Made by a program: the position numbers and the translations under genes | In this document: positions 27,771 to 36,815 of the stretch, piece by piece | Numbering within the stretch: the stretch's first letter is position 1 | Layout: each line of letters starts with the position of its first letter | Source of the DNA: Halorussus halobius | Lineage (GTDB): Archaea > Halobacteriota > Halobacteria > Halobacteriales > Haladaptataceae | Direction: 5' to 3' | DNA length: 64,000 nucleotides | Assembly (NCBI RefSeq): GCF_004765805.1 | Contig: NZ_SBIU01000003.1 | Coordinates: 558,001 to 622,000 of the forward strand | Notes under the pieces: model-generated | Database searches by the model: none | What the model saw: the letters and a program-made list of their open reading frames with translations, nothing else | What the model was told of the DNA's origin: nothing

Positions 27771-29387
27771 ATGGAGAAACCGCTACTGGTGACGGATTTC
27801 CTGGACCGAGCCCGCAACCACTACGGCGACCAGGAGGCCGTCGTGGCGACGACCGGCGACCGATTCACCTACGAGGAGTTCGGCGAGCGGGTCGACCGGC
27901 TCTCGGCGGCGCTGGCCGACCGCGGCATCGAGAAGGGCGACCGAGTGGCGGTGCTGGACCCGAACACCCACTACCACCTCGAATCCGCCCACGGAATCAT
28001 GCAACTCGGGGCGATACACACCCCGCTGAACTACCGGTTGACCGCCGACGACTACGAGTACATCCTGAACGACGCGGGCGTCGACGCCGTCGTCGCCGAC
28101 TACGCCTACGCCGACAAAATCGAACCCGTCCGCGACGACGTCCCCACCGATATCTTCGTCACAACCGACGCCGACCGCACCGACGGCGACTGGGAGGACT
28201 TCGACGAGGTCCTCGCGGACGCGGACCCCGAATCGTACGAGCGCCCGGAGATGGCCGAAGACGAGGTCATCACCATCAATTACACCTCCGGCACCACCGG
28301 CGACCCCAAGGGCGTGATGCGGACCCACCGGACCGAGACCCTCCACGCGTATATCCTCTCGGTCCATCACGAACTGTACGACGACGACGTCTACCTCTGG
28401 ACGCTGCCGATGTTCCACGTCAACGGCTGGGGTCACATCTACGCGGTGACCGGGATGGGCGCGAAACACGTCTGCACCAGGGGCGTCGACGCCGCGGGCG
28501 TCGTCGAGACCATCCGGACCGAGGACGTGTCGTTCCTGTGTGGCGCGCCGACCGTCCTCAACATGCTCGCCGACTACTACGAGGACAACGACCAGCCCGC
28601 GATGAGCGGCGACAACGACGTGCGGGTCACGACCGCCGGGGCGGCCCCGCCCGAGGCCACCATCCGCACCGTCGAAGACGAGTTCGGCTGGTACCTCAAG
28701 CACCTCTACGGGCTGACCGAGACCGGGCCGCTCGTCACCATCTCGGACGCCCGCCGCCTGATGGGCGAAGACGACGGCCGGTTCAAGGTGAAAAAGCGCC
28801 AGGGGATGGGCGTCCTCGGCACGCAGGTCGACGTCGTCGACGAGGACGGCGAGTCGGTCCCCCGCGACGACGCGACCGTCGGCGAGATCGTGGTCCGGGG
28901 CAATCAGGTGATGGACGGCTACTGGAACAGGCCCGAGGCGACGGAGACGGCGTTCAACGAGAAGCGCGAGGGGTGGTTCCACACCGGCGACCTGGCGATC
29001 GTCGACGAGCACGGTATGGTGTCGATACAGGACCGCAAGAAAGACATCATCATCTCGGGCGGCGAGAACATCTCCAGCATCGAGCTCGAAGACACCCTCT
29101 TCGAGCACGACCAGGTCGACGAGGTCGCGGTCATCCCCGCGCCCAGCGAGCAGTGGGGCGAGACGCCAAAGGCGTTCGTGGTCCCGGCGTCGAGCGACCC
29201 CGACGAGCCCGGCGTGACCGAACGGGAGATACGGGAGTTCACCGAGGAACGGGTCGCCTCCTACAAGGCGGTCCACCGGGTCGAGTTCGTCTCGGAACTC
29301 CCCCAGACCGCCACGGGGAAGATACAGAAGTACGAACTCCGCGAGCGCGAGTGGGGCGACGAAGACCGGATGGTCGGTGAAGGGTAG
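27771..29387 (+). CDS. AMP-forming acyl-CoA synthetase (fatty-acid type)
   Basis: This 538-residue enzyme activates a carboxylic acid with ATP to an acyl-adenylate and then an acyl-CoA. It has the ANL motifs INYTSGTTGDPKGVMRTHR (A3), LYGLTETGPL (A5), WFHTGDLAIVDEHGMV (A7/A8), DRKKDIIISGGENISS, and the A10 lysine in ATGKIQKYELRE. Size and wording fit medium/long-chain fatty-acyl-CoA ligases; the exact chain length cannot be read. A TATA-like CCTTAAAG ends about 20 nt before the ATG. It stands alone next to the cytochrome oxidase group. Confidence 0.92.
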   Translation: MEKPLLVTDFLDRARNHYGDQEAVVATTGDRFTYEEFGERVDRLSAALADRGIEKGDRVAVLDPNTHYHLESAHGIMQLGAIHTPLNYRLTADDYEYILNDAGVDAVVADYAYADKIEPVRDDVPTDIFVTTDADRTDGDWEDFDEVLADADPESYERPEMAEDEVITINYTSGTTGDPKGVMRTHRTETLHAYILSVHHELYDDDVYLWTLPMFHVNGWGHIYAVTGMGAKHVCTRGVDAAGVVETIRTEDVSFLCGAPTVLNMLADYYEDNDQPAMSGDNDVRVTTAGAAPPEATIRTVEDEFGWYLKHLYGLTETGPLVTISDARRLMGEDDGRFKVKKRQGMGVLGTQVDVVDEDGESVPRDDATVGEIVVRGNQVMDGYWNRPEATETAFNEKREGWFHTGDLAIVDEHGMVSIQDRKKDIIISGGENISSIELEDTLFEHDQVDEVAVIPAPSEQWGETPKAFVVPASSDPDEPGVTEREIREFTEERVASYKAVHRVEFVSELPQTATGKIQKYELREREWGDEDRMVGEG

Positions 29388-29693
29388 TCAGCCGTCCTCG
29401 ACCGCGGCGTCGTCGAGCCGCGAGGCGTACGCCACCAGCACGAGCGGGACGCCCAGCGCGAGGCCGACCGTGACGACGCCGTACGCCGCGAGTCCGAGCG
29501 GCGTCGGCCGGAGTTCGACCACGCCCAGCAGTGCGACCGACGTGAGGTCGTCGGGACCGAACGCGCCCAGCACTGCACCGAGGACGCCCGTGATTGCGAC
29601 CACGACGCCGTAGAGGACGAACACGAACGACCGACCGCGGAACGTCCGGGACACGGTCGGGAGTCGGGTCGGCGGAACGATTAGCCTTTTCAT
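29388..29693 (-). CDS. small membrane protein beside the cytochrome oxidase genes
   Basis: This 101-residue protein has two or three predicted helices (about residues 25-46, 52-60 weak, and 67-90) and short charged ends. I recall similar small membrane proteins (DUF7520 type) beside haloarchaeal cox genes, but the family match is from memory. Its stop abuts the ligase gene, which is convergent with it, and its start region overlaps the promoter of the 28-residue microprotein on the other strand. Confidence 0.65.
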   Translation of the reverse strand: MKRLIVPPTRLPTVSRTFRGRSFVFVLYGVVVAITGVLGAVLGAFGPDDLTSVALLGVVELRPTPLGLAAYGVVTVGLALGVPLVLVAYASRLDDAAVEDG

Positions 29694-29714
29694 CCACGGC
29701 CCCTACGGCCGTGC

Positions 29715-29801
29715 ATGTCGGACAAGGAACTCCTCGCGCTGGTTCTGGGCGGCATCGTCGTGTTGATGTTCGCGATGGGCATCGTCCTCGTGGTGACCTG
29801 A
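29715..29801 (+). CDS. 28-residue single-helix microprotein
   Basis: A very short frame encodes MSDKELLALVLGGIVVLMFA followed by MGIVLVVT and TGA. It is one transmembrane helix with a short charged N terminus. Support for reality: an ATG, a TATA-like CCTTTTCAT about 27 nt upstream (leaderless spacing), codon use like the neighbours, and a position between the DUF7520-like gene and the oxidase subunit I gene. Single-helix peptides are common accessory subunits of haem-copper oxidases. It could also be a chance frame. Confidence 0.55.
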   Translation: MSDKELLALVLGGIVVLMFAMGIVLVVT

Positions 29802-29906
29802 CCGCGGCCGCCGACGCGACGCCGCCGTCGGGGAGTCGTGTCGCTGTGGCCGCGAGCCGCGGCCGGTTCGTACCGCCCGGCAGAAGAATCGAAGACCCGG
29901 TCCGCG

Positions 29907-31712
29907 TTACTCGTCGGCGTCCCGACCGTCGGCCGCGACGCCTCCGTCCTCGTCGATGGTCTCGCCGCCGTCGGTTGCGACCTCCTCGTCGCCGCCGTCG
30001 GTGAGGGCGGTCTCGCGCTTGCGCTCGAACCACGCCCACTCGTTGGTCTTGAGCCCGTCGTCTTCGAGGTTCCACGGGTCGCCGCTCTCGACGCGCCGGC
30101 CCTCCAGCCACGAGGTGACGAGGTTGTACACGAAGATGAGCTGACCGAAGCCCATGATGAACGCGCCGGCGGTCGCGACCAGATGCATGTCGGCGAACTG
30201 CGGGAGGTAGGTGGCGTACCGCCGGGGCATCCCACCGTAGCCCAGCACCAGCATCGCGAGGAAGGTCACGTTCGACCCGATCATGCTGAGCCAGAAGTGC
30301 CACTTGGCCAGCGTCCGCTGGTACATCCGGCCGGTGTACAGCGGGAACCAGTAGTAGATGCCCGCGAACCCTGCCATGGCGATGGCTCCCATCACGACGA
30401 AGTGGAAGTGCCCGACCACGTAGTAGGTGTCGTGGAGCACGAGGTCGATGGGAATCGAGGCGAGGAAGATGCCGGTGACGCCGCCGATGATGAAGTTCTG
30501 GACGAAGCCGATGCAACACAGCATCGGCGCGGTCATCCGGAGCCGACCGTTCCACATGGTGGTAATCCAGTTGAACGTCTTGACCGCCGAGGGCACCGCG
30601 ATGGCCAGTGACACCGCCATGAACGACGCCCGGATGCGCGGGTCCATGCCGGTCGTGAACATGTGGTGGGCCCAGACGCCGAAGCTCAGCACGCCGATGG
30701 CCAGCGTCGAGTAGACGACGAACTTGAACCCGAACAGCTTCCGGCCCGCGAACCGGGGCAAAATCAGGCTCACCAGCCCCATCGGCGGGAGAACGAGGAT
30801 GTACACTTCGGGGTGGCCGAAGAACCAGAACAGGTGCTGCCAGAGCATCGCGCCGCCGCCCTCGACCGCGAAGAACGTCGTGGCGAAGTTGCGGTCGAGC
30901 AACAGCATGACGAGCGCGCTCCCCAGCAGCGGGAACGAGAACAGGATGAGCCCCGACTGGGTGACCATGGTCCACGAGAAGATGTCGAGGTTCGCCCAGT
31001 CGACGTCCTCGCCGCGCTCGGTGAAGATGGTCGCGATGAAGTTGATCGCGCCCATCGTCGCGGAGATGCCCGAGAGGTGGAGTCCGAGCAACATCAGGTC
31101 GACGCCCGGATTGAGCTGTTCGACCGACAGCGGCGGGTACATCGTCCACGCGGTCTGTGCCGGCTCGACGCTCCCGCCCGTAATCGTCGCCAGCGGGAAG
31201 CCCGCCCAGATGAGGAGCGCGGCGGGCGGGAGCAGCCAGAACGCGATGGCGTTGATGCGCGGGAACGCCATGTCGTCGGCCCCGATGAGCAGCGGGACGA
31301 GGTAGTTCCCGAACGCCGCGATGATGGGCGTCCCGAACAAAAACAGCATCGTGATGCCGTGGGTCGTCAGCAGCGAGTTGTAGAAGTTCGCGCCGATGAC
31401 GGTCGATTCGGGGACGGCCAGTTCCGCGCGCATCAGCAACACCGCGATACCGCCGAACGCGAACGCGACGATACCGTAGAGCCCGTACAACAGGCCGATG
31501 TCCTTGTGGTCGACCGTCGTCAACCAGCGCACGATGCCGCCCGGTTTCTCGTCGTGGACGGCACGGTCGGCCCCTTCGCCGGCGTATCCGCTCGCGCCGC
31601 CGGCGACGGGACTGTACGACCGCCAGTCCTCGAAACGTGAGAGGAACGTTGCGACCGCGACCAGCAACACCCCCATCACGATTGTAAGTACTATCTGCCC
31701 GGCTTCTACCAT
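29907..31712 (-). CDS. coxA: haem-copper oxidase subunit I
   Basis: Subunit I carries both haems and CuB and reduces oxygen to water while pumping protons. The 601-residue chain has about 12-14 helices. Visible markers are LLTTHGITMLFLFGTP (a haem-ligand histidine), WQHLFWFFGHPEVYILVLPP (CuB histidine and the cross-linked Tyr of A-type enzymes), HHMFTTGMDPR and HDTYYVVGHFHFVVMG (the paired histidines). The C-terminal acidic tail after residue 560 is a haloarchaeal feature. Subunits II and III are not in this window. Three small membrane genes around it are probable assembly factors. Confidence 0.95.
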   Translation of the reverse strand: MVEAGQIVLTIVMGVLLVAVATFLSRFEDWRSYSPVAGGASGYAGEGADRAVHDEKPGGIVRWLTTVDHKDIGLLYGLYGIVAFAFGGIAVLLMRAELAVPESTVIGANFYNSLLTTHGITMLFLFGTPIIAAFGNYLVPLLIGADDMAFPRINAIAFWLLPPAALLIWAGFPLATITGGSVEPAQTAWTMYPPLSVEQLNPGVDLMLLGLHLSGISATMGAINFIATIFTERGEDVDWANLDIFSWTMVTQSGLILFSFPLLGSALVMLLLDRNFATTFFAVEGGGAMLWQHLFWFFGHPEVYILVLPPMGLVSLILPRFAGRKLFGFKFVVYSTLAIGVLSFGVWAHHMFTTGMDPRIRASFMAVSLAIAVPSAVKTFNWITTMWNGRLRMTAPMLCCIGFVQNFIIGGVTGIFLASIPIDLVLHDTYYVVGHFHFVVMGAIAMAGFAGIYYWFPLYTGRMYQRTLAKWHFWLSMIGSNVTFLAMLVLGYGGMPRRYATYLPQFADMHLVATAGAFIMGFGQLIFVYNLVTSWLEGRRVESGDPWNLEDDGLKTNEWAWFERKRETALTDGGDEEVATDGGETIDEDGGVAADGRDADE

Positions 31713-31933
31713 ACGCCGTGGTCAGGACTACAGGGTAAAGAAAGGTTAGGTTACGCCCCGCGTCGTCCAGCGGTTCTCCTGCGGGGGAGTCACACGCGAC
31801 CCCGCTACCGGTCGGACCCCCGTAGCTCGACCGATTCGGGCGCGAGCGCGGCGATGGCACCCGCGTACGGACCGATTACGGGGATTCCCGCGGGTCGAGA
31901 AGCGTCGCATCGACCGCTCCGGCGTCGGACGGC

Positions 31934-32158
31934 TCACTCCTCGCCGGACTCGATGGCGCGCGCGGAGATGTAGGTCAGGTACGCAAGCAGGACGAACGGG
32001 ACGACCAGCAGCGCGAACCCGATGACCGATTCGAGGCCCGAGATGCCCCACGGCGAGACGACTGCGAACAGCGCCACGAAGAAGCCGATGATGGTCAGCG
32101 GGACGATGTTGACCGTGAGGTCCAGCCACGTGTCCTTGTCGAAGATGGGGGTCGCCAT
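31934..32158 (-). CDS. cox-cluster small membrane protein (DUF6684-like)
   Basis: This 74-residue protein has two transmembrane helices (about residues 15-37 and 42-65). It begins MATPIFDKDTWLDLTVN and has the loop SPWGISGLES. I recall this type as DUF6684 or cox cluster protein in haloarchaea; its exact job in the oxidase is unknown. A much longer upstream in-frame extension is only a GC-rich artefact. It lies between coxA and the next small membrane gene, all in the same direction. Confidence 0.75.
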   Translation of the reverse strand: MATPIFDKDTWLDLTVNIVPLTIIGFFVALFAVVSPWGISGLESVIGFALLVVPFVLLAYLTYISARAIESGEE

Positions 32159-32259
32159 GACCCACGGTTGCCCCGCCGGTGCCAAATAGGTTGCCGATTC
32201 GCGTTCGCCGCCGACGCGGGTTCCGGCGGGAGCGTCGCGGTCGCGCGGGTCGTGGGCCG

Positions 32260-32631
32260 CTACTGGACCTGCGAGGGGGACCACAACGAGCCGAATACCC
32301 CGCCCACCAGCACCACGACGCCGCCGGCGAGGATGGCGAGGCCGCGCAGCCGGACCGACCCGCCGGTGGTCAGCGTCACGGCACCGCCGACGGCCAGACA
32401 GAGCGCCGACGCCGCCACCAGCCCCTTCCACGGGTCGGCGACGTAGCCCGACTCCCGGAGGATGCCCACGACGCTGCCGACGAACAGCAGCAGGCCGCCG
32501 ACCGCGACCGGAAAGAGGGGCCAGACGATGCCGACCTCGAAGATGGCGAGGCCGAAGGCCACGAACAGGGGCCACGGGCTCGCCTTGCGGTATTCGTCGC
32601 TCAGCCCGGGTTGCTCTTCCATGCCCGCCAC
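32260..32631 (-). CDS. cox-cluster membrane protein (DUF7541-like)
   Basis: This 123-residue protein has four predicted helices and the N-terminal motif EEQPGLSDEYRKASPWPLFVA, which I associate with the haloarchaeal cox cluster (DUF7541 type). Two starts are possible, ATG 32631 and the ATG three codons later; neither has a clear ribosome site. It is probably co-transcribed with the 74-residue protein 101 bp downstream and may help oxidase assembly or stability. Confidence 0.7.
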   Translation of the reverse strand: MAGMEEQPGLSDEYRKASPWPLFVAFGLAIFEVGIVWPLFPVAVGGLLLFVGSVVGILRESGYVADPWKGLVAASALCLAVGGAVTLTTGGSVRLRGLAILAGGVVVLVGGVFGSLWSPSQVQ

Positions 32632-32717
32632 TCGGGGTGGCGGCGACTAAAGGCCACCGCTCCGCGTCTTCGCCGCGGGACCGATGGCCGCAGTCGCCGG
32701 GATGGCGGTCGCCCGGC

Positions 32718-33089
32718 TCACTCCCCGGCAACCCGAACGTGCGCGCCCGCCGTCACGCCAGCGAGCGGGGACACGTCCTCGATTTCGGCCACGACCGCGA
32801 CGCCCGAGGCGGCTCGGGGCTCGTCGCCCACGCTGGCGGGCGTCGGCCCCCAGAACAGACAAAGCGCGTTTCCGGGCGGCCAGTAGGCTATCGCCCCGAC
32901 CGGCACCGCCTCGCGCGTGTTCTCGGGTGACGCGTCCACCGGGACGTCGAAGTAGAGTTCGTCGCCCCACTTCGCGGCCTCGCCCGCGACGGGGAGCGCG
33001 TCCGCGAGTGCGGCCCGCGTCTCGGGGTTCTCCTCGACCCACGAGGCAGTCAGTTCCCGGCCCGCGACCGTGACGGCGAGGTCGCTCAC
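32718..33089 (-). CDS. cyclophilin-like fold protein (TM1367 type)
   Basis: This 123-residue soluble protein resembles the TM1367/cyclophilin-like family, with EELYFDVP-type strand wording (GDELYFDVPVDA), VPVGAIAYWPPGNALCLFWGPTP and a C-terminal VRVAG. These proteins keep the beta-barrel of cyclophilins but lack the prolyl isomerase residues; the function is not established. The start is GTG, and the gene is a single unit beside the proteinase-inhibitor-like gene. Confidence 0.75.
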   Translation of the reverse strand: MSDLAVTVAGRELTASWVEENPETRAALADALPVAGEAAKWGDELYFDVPVDASPENTREAVPVGAIAYWPPGNALCLFWGPTPASVGDEPRAASGVAVVAEIEDVSPLAGVTAGAHVRVAGE

Positions 33090-33223
33090 GTCGCCTCCCG
33101 GTCGGCGGCGTCGGTTCGATTCGAACTGCGCGCGCTTGGTTCGAGCGTCACATCATCGCGTTCCTGAACCGGCGACAAAAGCGTTGGTGACGTGGCAAGC
33201 TGGCGCGAATCGTCGCTTCCCCC

Positions 33224-33553
33224 TTACACCGAGAAGTCGGCCCGCGCCTCGGCGTCGATGCCGGCGTTCAGCGTAGCGACCACCGCGTACTCGCCCGGTT
33301 CGGGGTCGTCCCACGACTCCGAGAAGGTCCGGCTGTCGCCGGCGTCGACGGTCTCGGTCCGGAGCGCCTGGGTGAACAGCTGGCCATCGCTGGCCCGCCA
33401 TCTCTCGTCGTCGCCGTCCACCACCGCGAAGTCGGCCGACAGGCCGCTCCGGAAGGTTATCTCCTCGGGGGCGTCGCCCACGTTCTCGACGGTGTACTCG
33501 AAGACCACCCGGTCGTCGTCCGGCGCGGCCGTGACGGAGCTTTCGAGCGTCAT
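33224..33553 (-). CDS. BsuPI-like intracellular proteinase inhibitor domain protein
   Basis: This 109-residue protein is an all-beta, immunoglobulin-like domain (FEYTVENVGDAPEEITFRSG ... TVDAGDSRTFSESWDD ... GEYAVVATLNAG) matching the BsuPI family, named after a Bacillus intracellular proteinase inhibitor. There is no signal peptide, so it should act in the cytoplasm. It is divergent from the M24 peptidase gene, with about 118 bp between the starts. I chose ATG 33553; the long upstream extension is antisense to the peptidase gene and not real. Confidence 0.7.
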   Translation of the reverse strand: MTLESSVTAAPDDDRVVFEYTVENVGDAPEEITFRSGLSADFAVVDGDDERWRASDGQLFTQALRTETVDAGDSRTFSESWDDPEPGEYAVVATLNAGIDAEARADFSV

Positions 33554-33636
33554 GGTTCGTATTCCGGCACACCGCGTTGAAAACTTTTCCACGGCGGCGA
33601 ACCGACCTCGTGTCGCCGGTCGGTCGCGACGGCTGC

Positions 33637-33647
33637 TAACTTTATGT
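33637..33647 (+). promoter_or_regulatory. TATA box that decides the M24 peptidase start
   Basis: CTAACTTTATG is centred about 28 nt before GTG 33671. Its last three bases also form an in-frame ATG, but an ATG inside the TATA box is unlikely to be in the transcript. Confidence 0.5.
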
Positions 33648-33670
33648 CGCGTCGCGCGCAACCTCCGGGC

Positions 33671-34780
33671 GTGACCGTCTTCGAGGACCGAACCCGCCGG
33701 TGTCAGAGTCGACTCGCCGACGCGGGTGCCGACGCGGCCGTCCTGTTCCCGAGTACCAACCTGTTCTACGCCTCGGGGTTCCGCGAGGAACCGGGCGAGC
33801 GCCACCTGTTCCTGTTCGTCCCGAGCGACGGCGACCCCGTGTTCGTCGCCCCCCAGATGTACGACGAACAGATAGGAGACGCCTCGTGGGTCGCGGACCG
33901 TCGGCTGTGGGACGACGGCGAGGACCCCATGGCCCTCGTCGGCGCGGTCGCCGACGAACTGGACCTGCGCGGGGGCCGCCTGCTCGTCGACGACCGGATG
34001 TGGGCGCTGTTCACTCAAGACCTCCGCGAGACGCTCCCGGACGCGACCTTCGGACTCGCCAGCGAGGTGTTCGACGACCTCCGGGTCCGGAAGGACGAGG
34101 CCGAACTCGCCGCGCTCCGGGCGGCCGGCGCGGTCGCCGACGAGGCCAGCGTCGCGGTTCGGGAGTTGGGCGAGGACGCGATCGGGATGACCGAGACGGA
34201 ACTCGCCGGCGAGATAGAGCGCCTGCTCGCCGAACGCGGGGGCGGCGACCTCTCGTTCGGCACGGTGGTCGGCTCGGGCCCCAACGGCGCGAAGCCCCAC
34301 TACCGCCACGGGGACCGGGAAATCGAGCGCGGCGACCCCGTGGTGTTGGACTTCGGCGCGTACGTCGACGACTATCCGGGCGACCAGACTCGGACGGTCG
34401 TGTTCGCGGGCGACCCCCCCGAAGAGTTCGAGCGGGTCCACGAGGTCGTCCGCGAGGCCCAGCAGGCCGGCGTCGAGGCGGCCGAACCCGGCGTCCCGGC
34501 CGAGGCGGTCGACCGCGCCGCCCGCGAGGTCATCGAGGAGGCGGGCTACGGCGACCGGTTCACCCACCGCACCGGCCACGGGGTCGGCCTCGACGTCCAC
34601 GAGGAACCGTACGTCGTCGCGGGCAACGAGACCGAACTCGAACCCGGCATGGTGTTCAGCGTCGAACCCGGCGTCTACCTGCCCGGCGAGTTCGGCGTCC
34701 GCATCGAGGACCTCGTGGCCGTGACCGAGGACGGCTGCGAGCGCCTGAACGACTCGCCCCGGACGTGGAAGCCGCTGTGA
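33671..34780 (+). CDS. pepQ: M24 family metallopeptidase (Xaa-Pro dipeptidase type)
   Basis: This enzyme hydrolyses peptides with proline at the second position, or a related bond, using two metal ions. The N-terminal half (about 1-125) is the creatinase-like domain and the C-terminal half the pita-bread fold, with all five ligands visible: [18 protein letters not shown] (two Asp), [16 protein letters not shown] (His), [11 protein letters not shown] (Glu) and VRIEDLVAV (Glu). I prefer GTG 33671 (369 residues) to ATG 33644, which falls inside the apparent TATA box. Confidence 0.85.
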   Translation: MTVFEDRTRRCQSRLADAGADAAVLFPSTNLFYASGFREEPGERHLFLFVPSDGDPVFVAPQMYDEQIGDASWVADRRLWDDGEDPMALVGAVADELDLRGGRLLVDDRMWALFTQDLRETLPDATFGLASEVFDDLRVRKDEAELAALRAAGAVADEASVAVRELGEDAIGMTETELAGEIERLLAERGGGDLSFGTVVGSGPNGAKPHYRHGDREIERGDPVVLDFGAYVDDYPGDQTRTVVFAGDPPEEFERVHEVVREAQQAGVEAAEPGVPAEAVDRAAREVIEEAGYGDRFTHRTGHGVGLDVHEEPYVVAGNETELEPGMVFSVEPGVYLPGEFGVRIEDLVAVTEDGCERLNDSPRTWKPL

Positions 34781-34908
34781 GGCGGCGACCAACGGTCGGC
34801 CTCCCCGACCCGAATCCGCCCCGTCGGGGGCGCGGCCCCGCCCGGACGACACCGCTCGGACGGGCAAGCAGTTTGAAGTGACCCTCCGGCGTACAGGTGT
34901 GCGGAGAG

Positions 34909-36075
34909 ATGGGGGACGACGGGGACACGTTTCGGACCGGTGCCGTCCACGACGAGCCGGTCGGGCGGATGGGACGGCGGCGGTTCGTCGAGACGCTCGC
35001 GGGTCTGGGGTTCGGCGCGCTCTCGACGGCGCTTCTCACGCCAGGGGACGTGCGAGCGGCCAGTAGCGACGAGGTCCCGGTGGTGTACGGACTGGCGCGC
35101 GGCGACGATGAGGGGGACGCGGACGCCGACCTGCGACCGCGACGCCGGACGGTGCCGGCCGACTGGTACGACGACTTCCGGTCGGCGGTGGCGGCCCACC
35201 GCAACTTCGACGCGGTCGGCCGCGACGACGTGGCGAGTTCGGCGGTCGCGCCCGGCGAGTACGGCGGTCGGAACGCGGCCATCCGGGTGGAGGTAACGGC
35301 CGAGCGCGCGCTCGGCGACCTGCCCGAGCGCGTCGAAGACACGCCGGTCGAGGTCCGCGCGGTCGAGGCGGTCGACGAACGTGGAGACGACGACGCCGAC
35401 CGCCCGGACGAGGCGCTGTCGAGCGACGACCCGGTGTCATCGGACGGCGGCGTCCCGGGCAGCGTCGCGGTCGCCAGCGACGAGATGTACGGAACGCTCG
35501 CGCCCGCGATGACCGACCCCTCGGACGGGTCGCGGCTGTTCGCCACCGCCAACCACATCTACGACGGGAGCGCCGACGGGGGCGCGCCGATGTTCTTGGC
35601 CGGCAGCGAGCGCGAGCGAATCGGGTCGGTCGAGGCCGGGTTCCCCGAGTCGGACGTGGTCGCGGCCCGGCCGACCTCGGAGTTCCGACCCCTCCACCGC
35701 ATCCACGGGGGCGAGCCCGGGCGCGTCGTCGGCCAGTTCACCAAGGAGGGGCTGGCCGACCTCAAAGCGCGGGACGAGCCGCTGGAGAAGATCGGCGTCA
35801 AGACCGGGCGAACCTCGGGGCAGATTCAGGCGGTCGACGGCCTCACCTGCGCCTACGGGGCCATCTGCAAGCGCGGCCAGCTCAAGTGGGGCAACGAGTC
35901 GGGCTTCTCCGACGGCGACAGCGGGTCGGTCAACTTCCACCCGGACCCCGAAAATCCCGACGCGGGCGTGCTGGTCGGCGGGTTCAACAACGCCCGGACG
36001 TGGTGGCCCGGCGAGAACTACGTCTGGGGCACGGCGGCCTACCACGTCACCGAGCGCCACGGCTACACGTTCTGA
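34909..36075 (+). CDS. Tat-exported trypsin-like serine protease
   Basis: The 388-residue precursor has a Tat signal (MGRRRFVETLAGLGFGAL) with a cleavage-like site near VRAASS. A chymotrypsin-type triad can be proposed: His216 in FATANHIYD, Asp249 in FPESDVVAA and Ser338 in SDGDSGSVNF, with spacings of 33 and 89 like the classical enzyme. Residues 55-190 form an acidic N-terminal region, possibly a propeptide. Two cysteines (TCAYGAIC) could pair outside the cell. Substrates are unknown. GTG 34897 is an alternative start giving four more residues. Confidence 0.7.
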   Translation: MGDDGDTFRTGAVHDEPVGRMGRRRFVETLAGLGFGALSTALLTPGDVRAASSDEVPVVYGLARGDDEGDADADLRPRRRTVPADWYDDFRSAVAAHRNFDAVGRDDVASSAVAPGEYGGRNAAIRVEVTAERALGDLPERVEDTPVEVRAVEAVDERGDDDADRPDEALSSDDPVSSDGGVPGSVAVASDEMYGTLAPAMTDPSDGSRLFATANHIYDGSADGGAPMFLAGSERERIGSVEAGFPESDVVAARPTSEFRPLHRIHGGEPGRVVGQFTKEGLADLKARDEPLEKIGVKTGRTSGQIQAVDGLTCAYGAICKRGQLKWGNESGFSDGDSGSVNFHPDPENPDAGVLVGGFNNARTWWPGENYVWGTAAYHVTERHGYTF

Positions 36076-36102
36076 GCGGGTTCGGTCGATTCGAGCAGTG
36101 TC

Positions 36103-36681
36103 TCAGTCGAACACCTGAACCAGCTTCGGTCCCTCGACCGCCATCGCGAACGAGACGCTGAGCATCATGAACGTCACCGTGAGCAGGCCGTAGAGGTCCT
36201 CGGTGCCCAGGTGAGTGGCGGGTGCGGTGCCGAGCCAGTTGCCCGCGATGGCCGCGCTACCGACCACGGCGGTCCAGAAGAAGTAGCGGCTCCAGCGGTG
36301 GGAGAACGTCCGGCGGGGCGCGTCGTCGAGTTCGAGGAACCGCCGGATTCGGTCGCGGTCGCCGGTCAGCCTGACGGTCCGGTCGTCGGCGTCGTACTCG
36401 ACCAGCCCGTGCTCGCTGAGTCGCGGGACGTGGGTCTGGTAGAGCGACGAGTACACCTGCTTGCGCTGGCGCGAGGAGAGGTCGTCGGTCGGGACCCCGT
36501 TCTCCCACGCGGCGATTCGCGCGCTGAGTTTCGTGAGAGTCATCGTCGGCTCGTCGAGGAGGTACCGCAGCGCGCGGCGACGACGCGAGTTCCCGAGGAG
36601 GTCGAACATCACCGCACGTGACGGCCGCTGACCGTCCGTCTGCCCGTCCGCCGAGCGGGAACTCGTGGTCGTCTGGGGCAT
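36103..36681 (-). CDS. winged-helix regulator with two C-terminal membrane helices (DUF7344-like)
   Basis: The first 115 residues form a haloarchaeal winged-helix domain (FDLLGNSRRRRALRYLLDEP ... SSLYQTHVPRLSEHGLVEYD), and the last 60 form two transmembrane segments. Such membrane-tethered regulators are common in haloarchaea, but their targets are rarely known. An AT-rich ATTAATTA about 35 nt upstream of the ATG is a likely promoter. It is convergent with the protease gene. Confidence 0.75.
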   Translation of the reverse strand: MPQTTTSSRSADGQTDGQRPSRAVMFDLLGNSRRRRALRYLLDEPTMTLTKLSARIAAWENGVPTDDLSSRQRKQVYSSLYQTHVPRLSEHGLVEYDADDRTVRLTGDRDRIRRFLELDDAPRRTFSHRWSRYFFWTAVVGSAAIAGNWLGTAPATHLGTEDLYGLLTVTFMMLSVSFAMAVEGPKLVQVFD

Positions 36682-36815
36682 TCGGTTTCAAAATCCCGTT
36701 CGAACCCTGCCGTAATTAATGTTGGGGTTTTCAACCTTTTGGCCGAGTGATGATTCCGTCCGGTTCGACCTCGAAGGTCGGCCCCGTCGCTCGCGGCCCC
36801 GGGCGCGCGACCGAG

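Noticed and set aside
29239..31860. Long minus-strand frame overlapping coxA in another phase
   Set aside because: coxA at 29907-31712 shows all haem-copper oxidase motifs; the other phase is Arg-rich noise.
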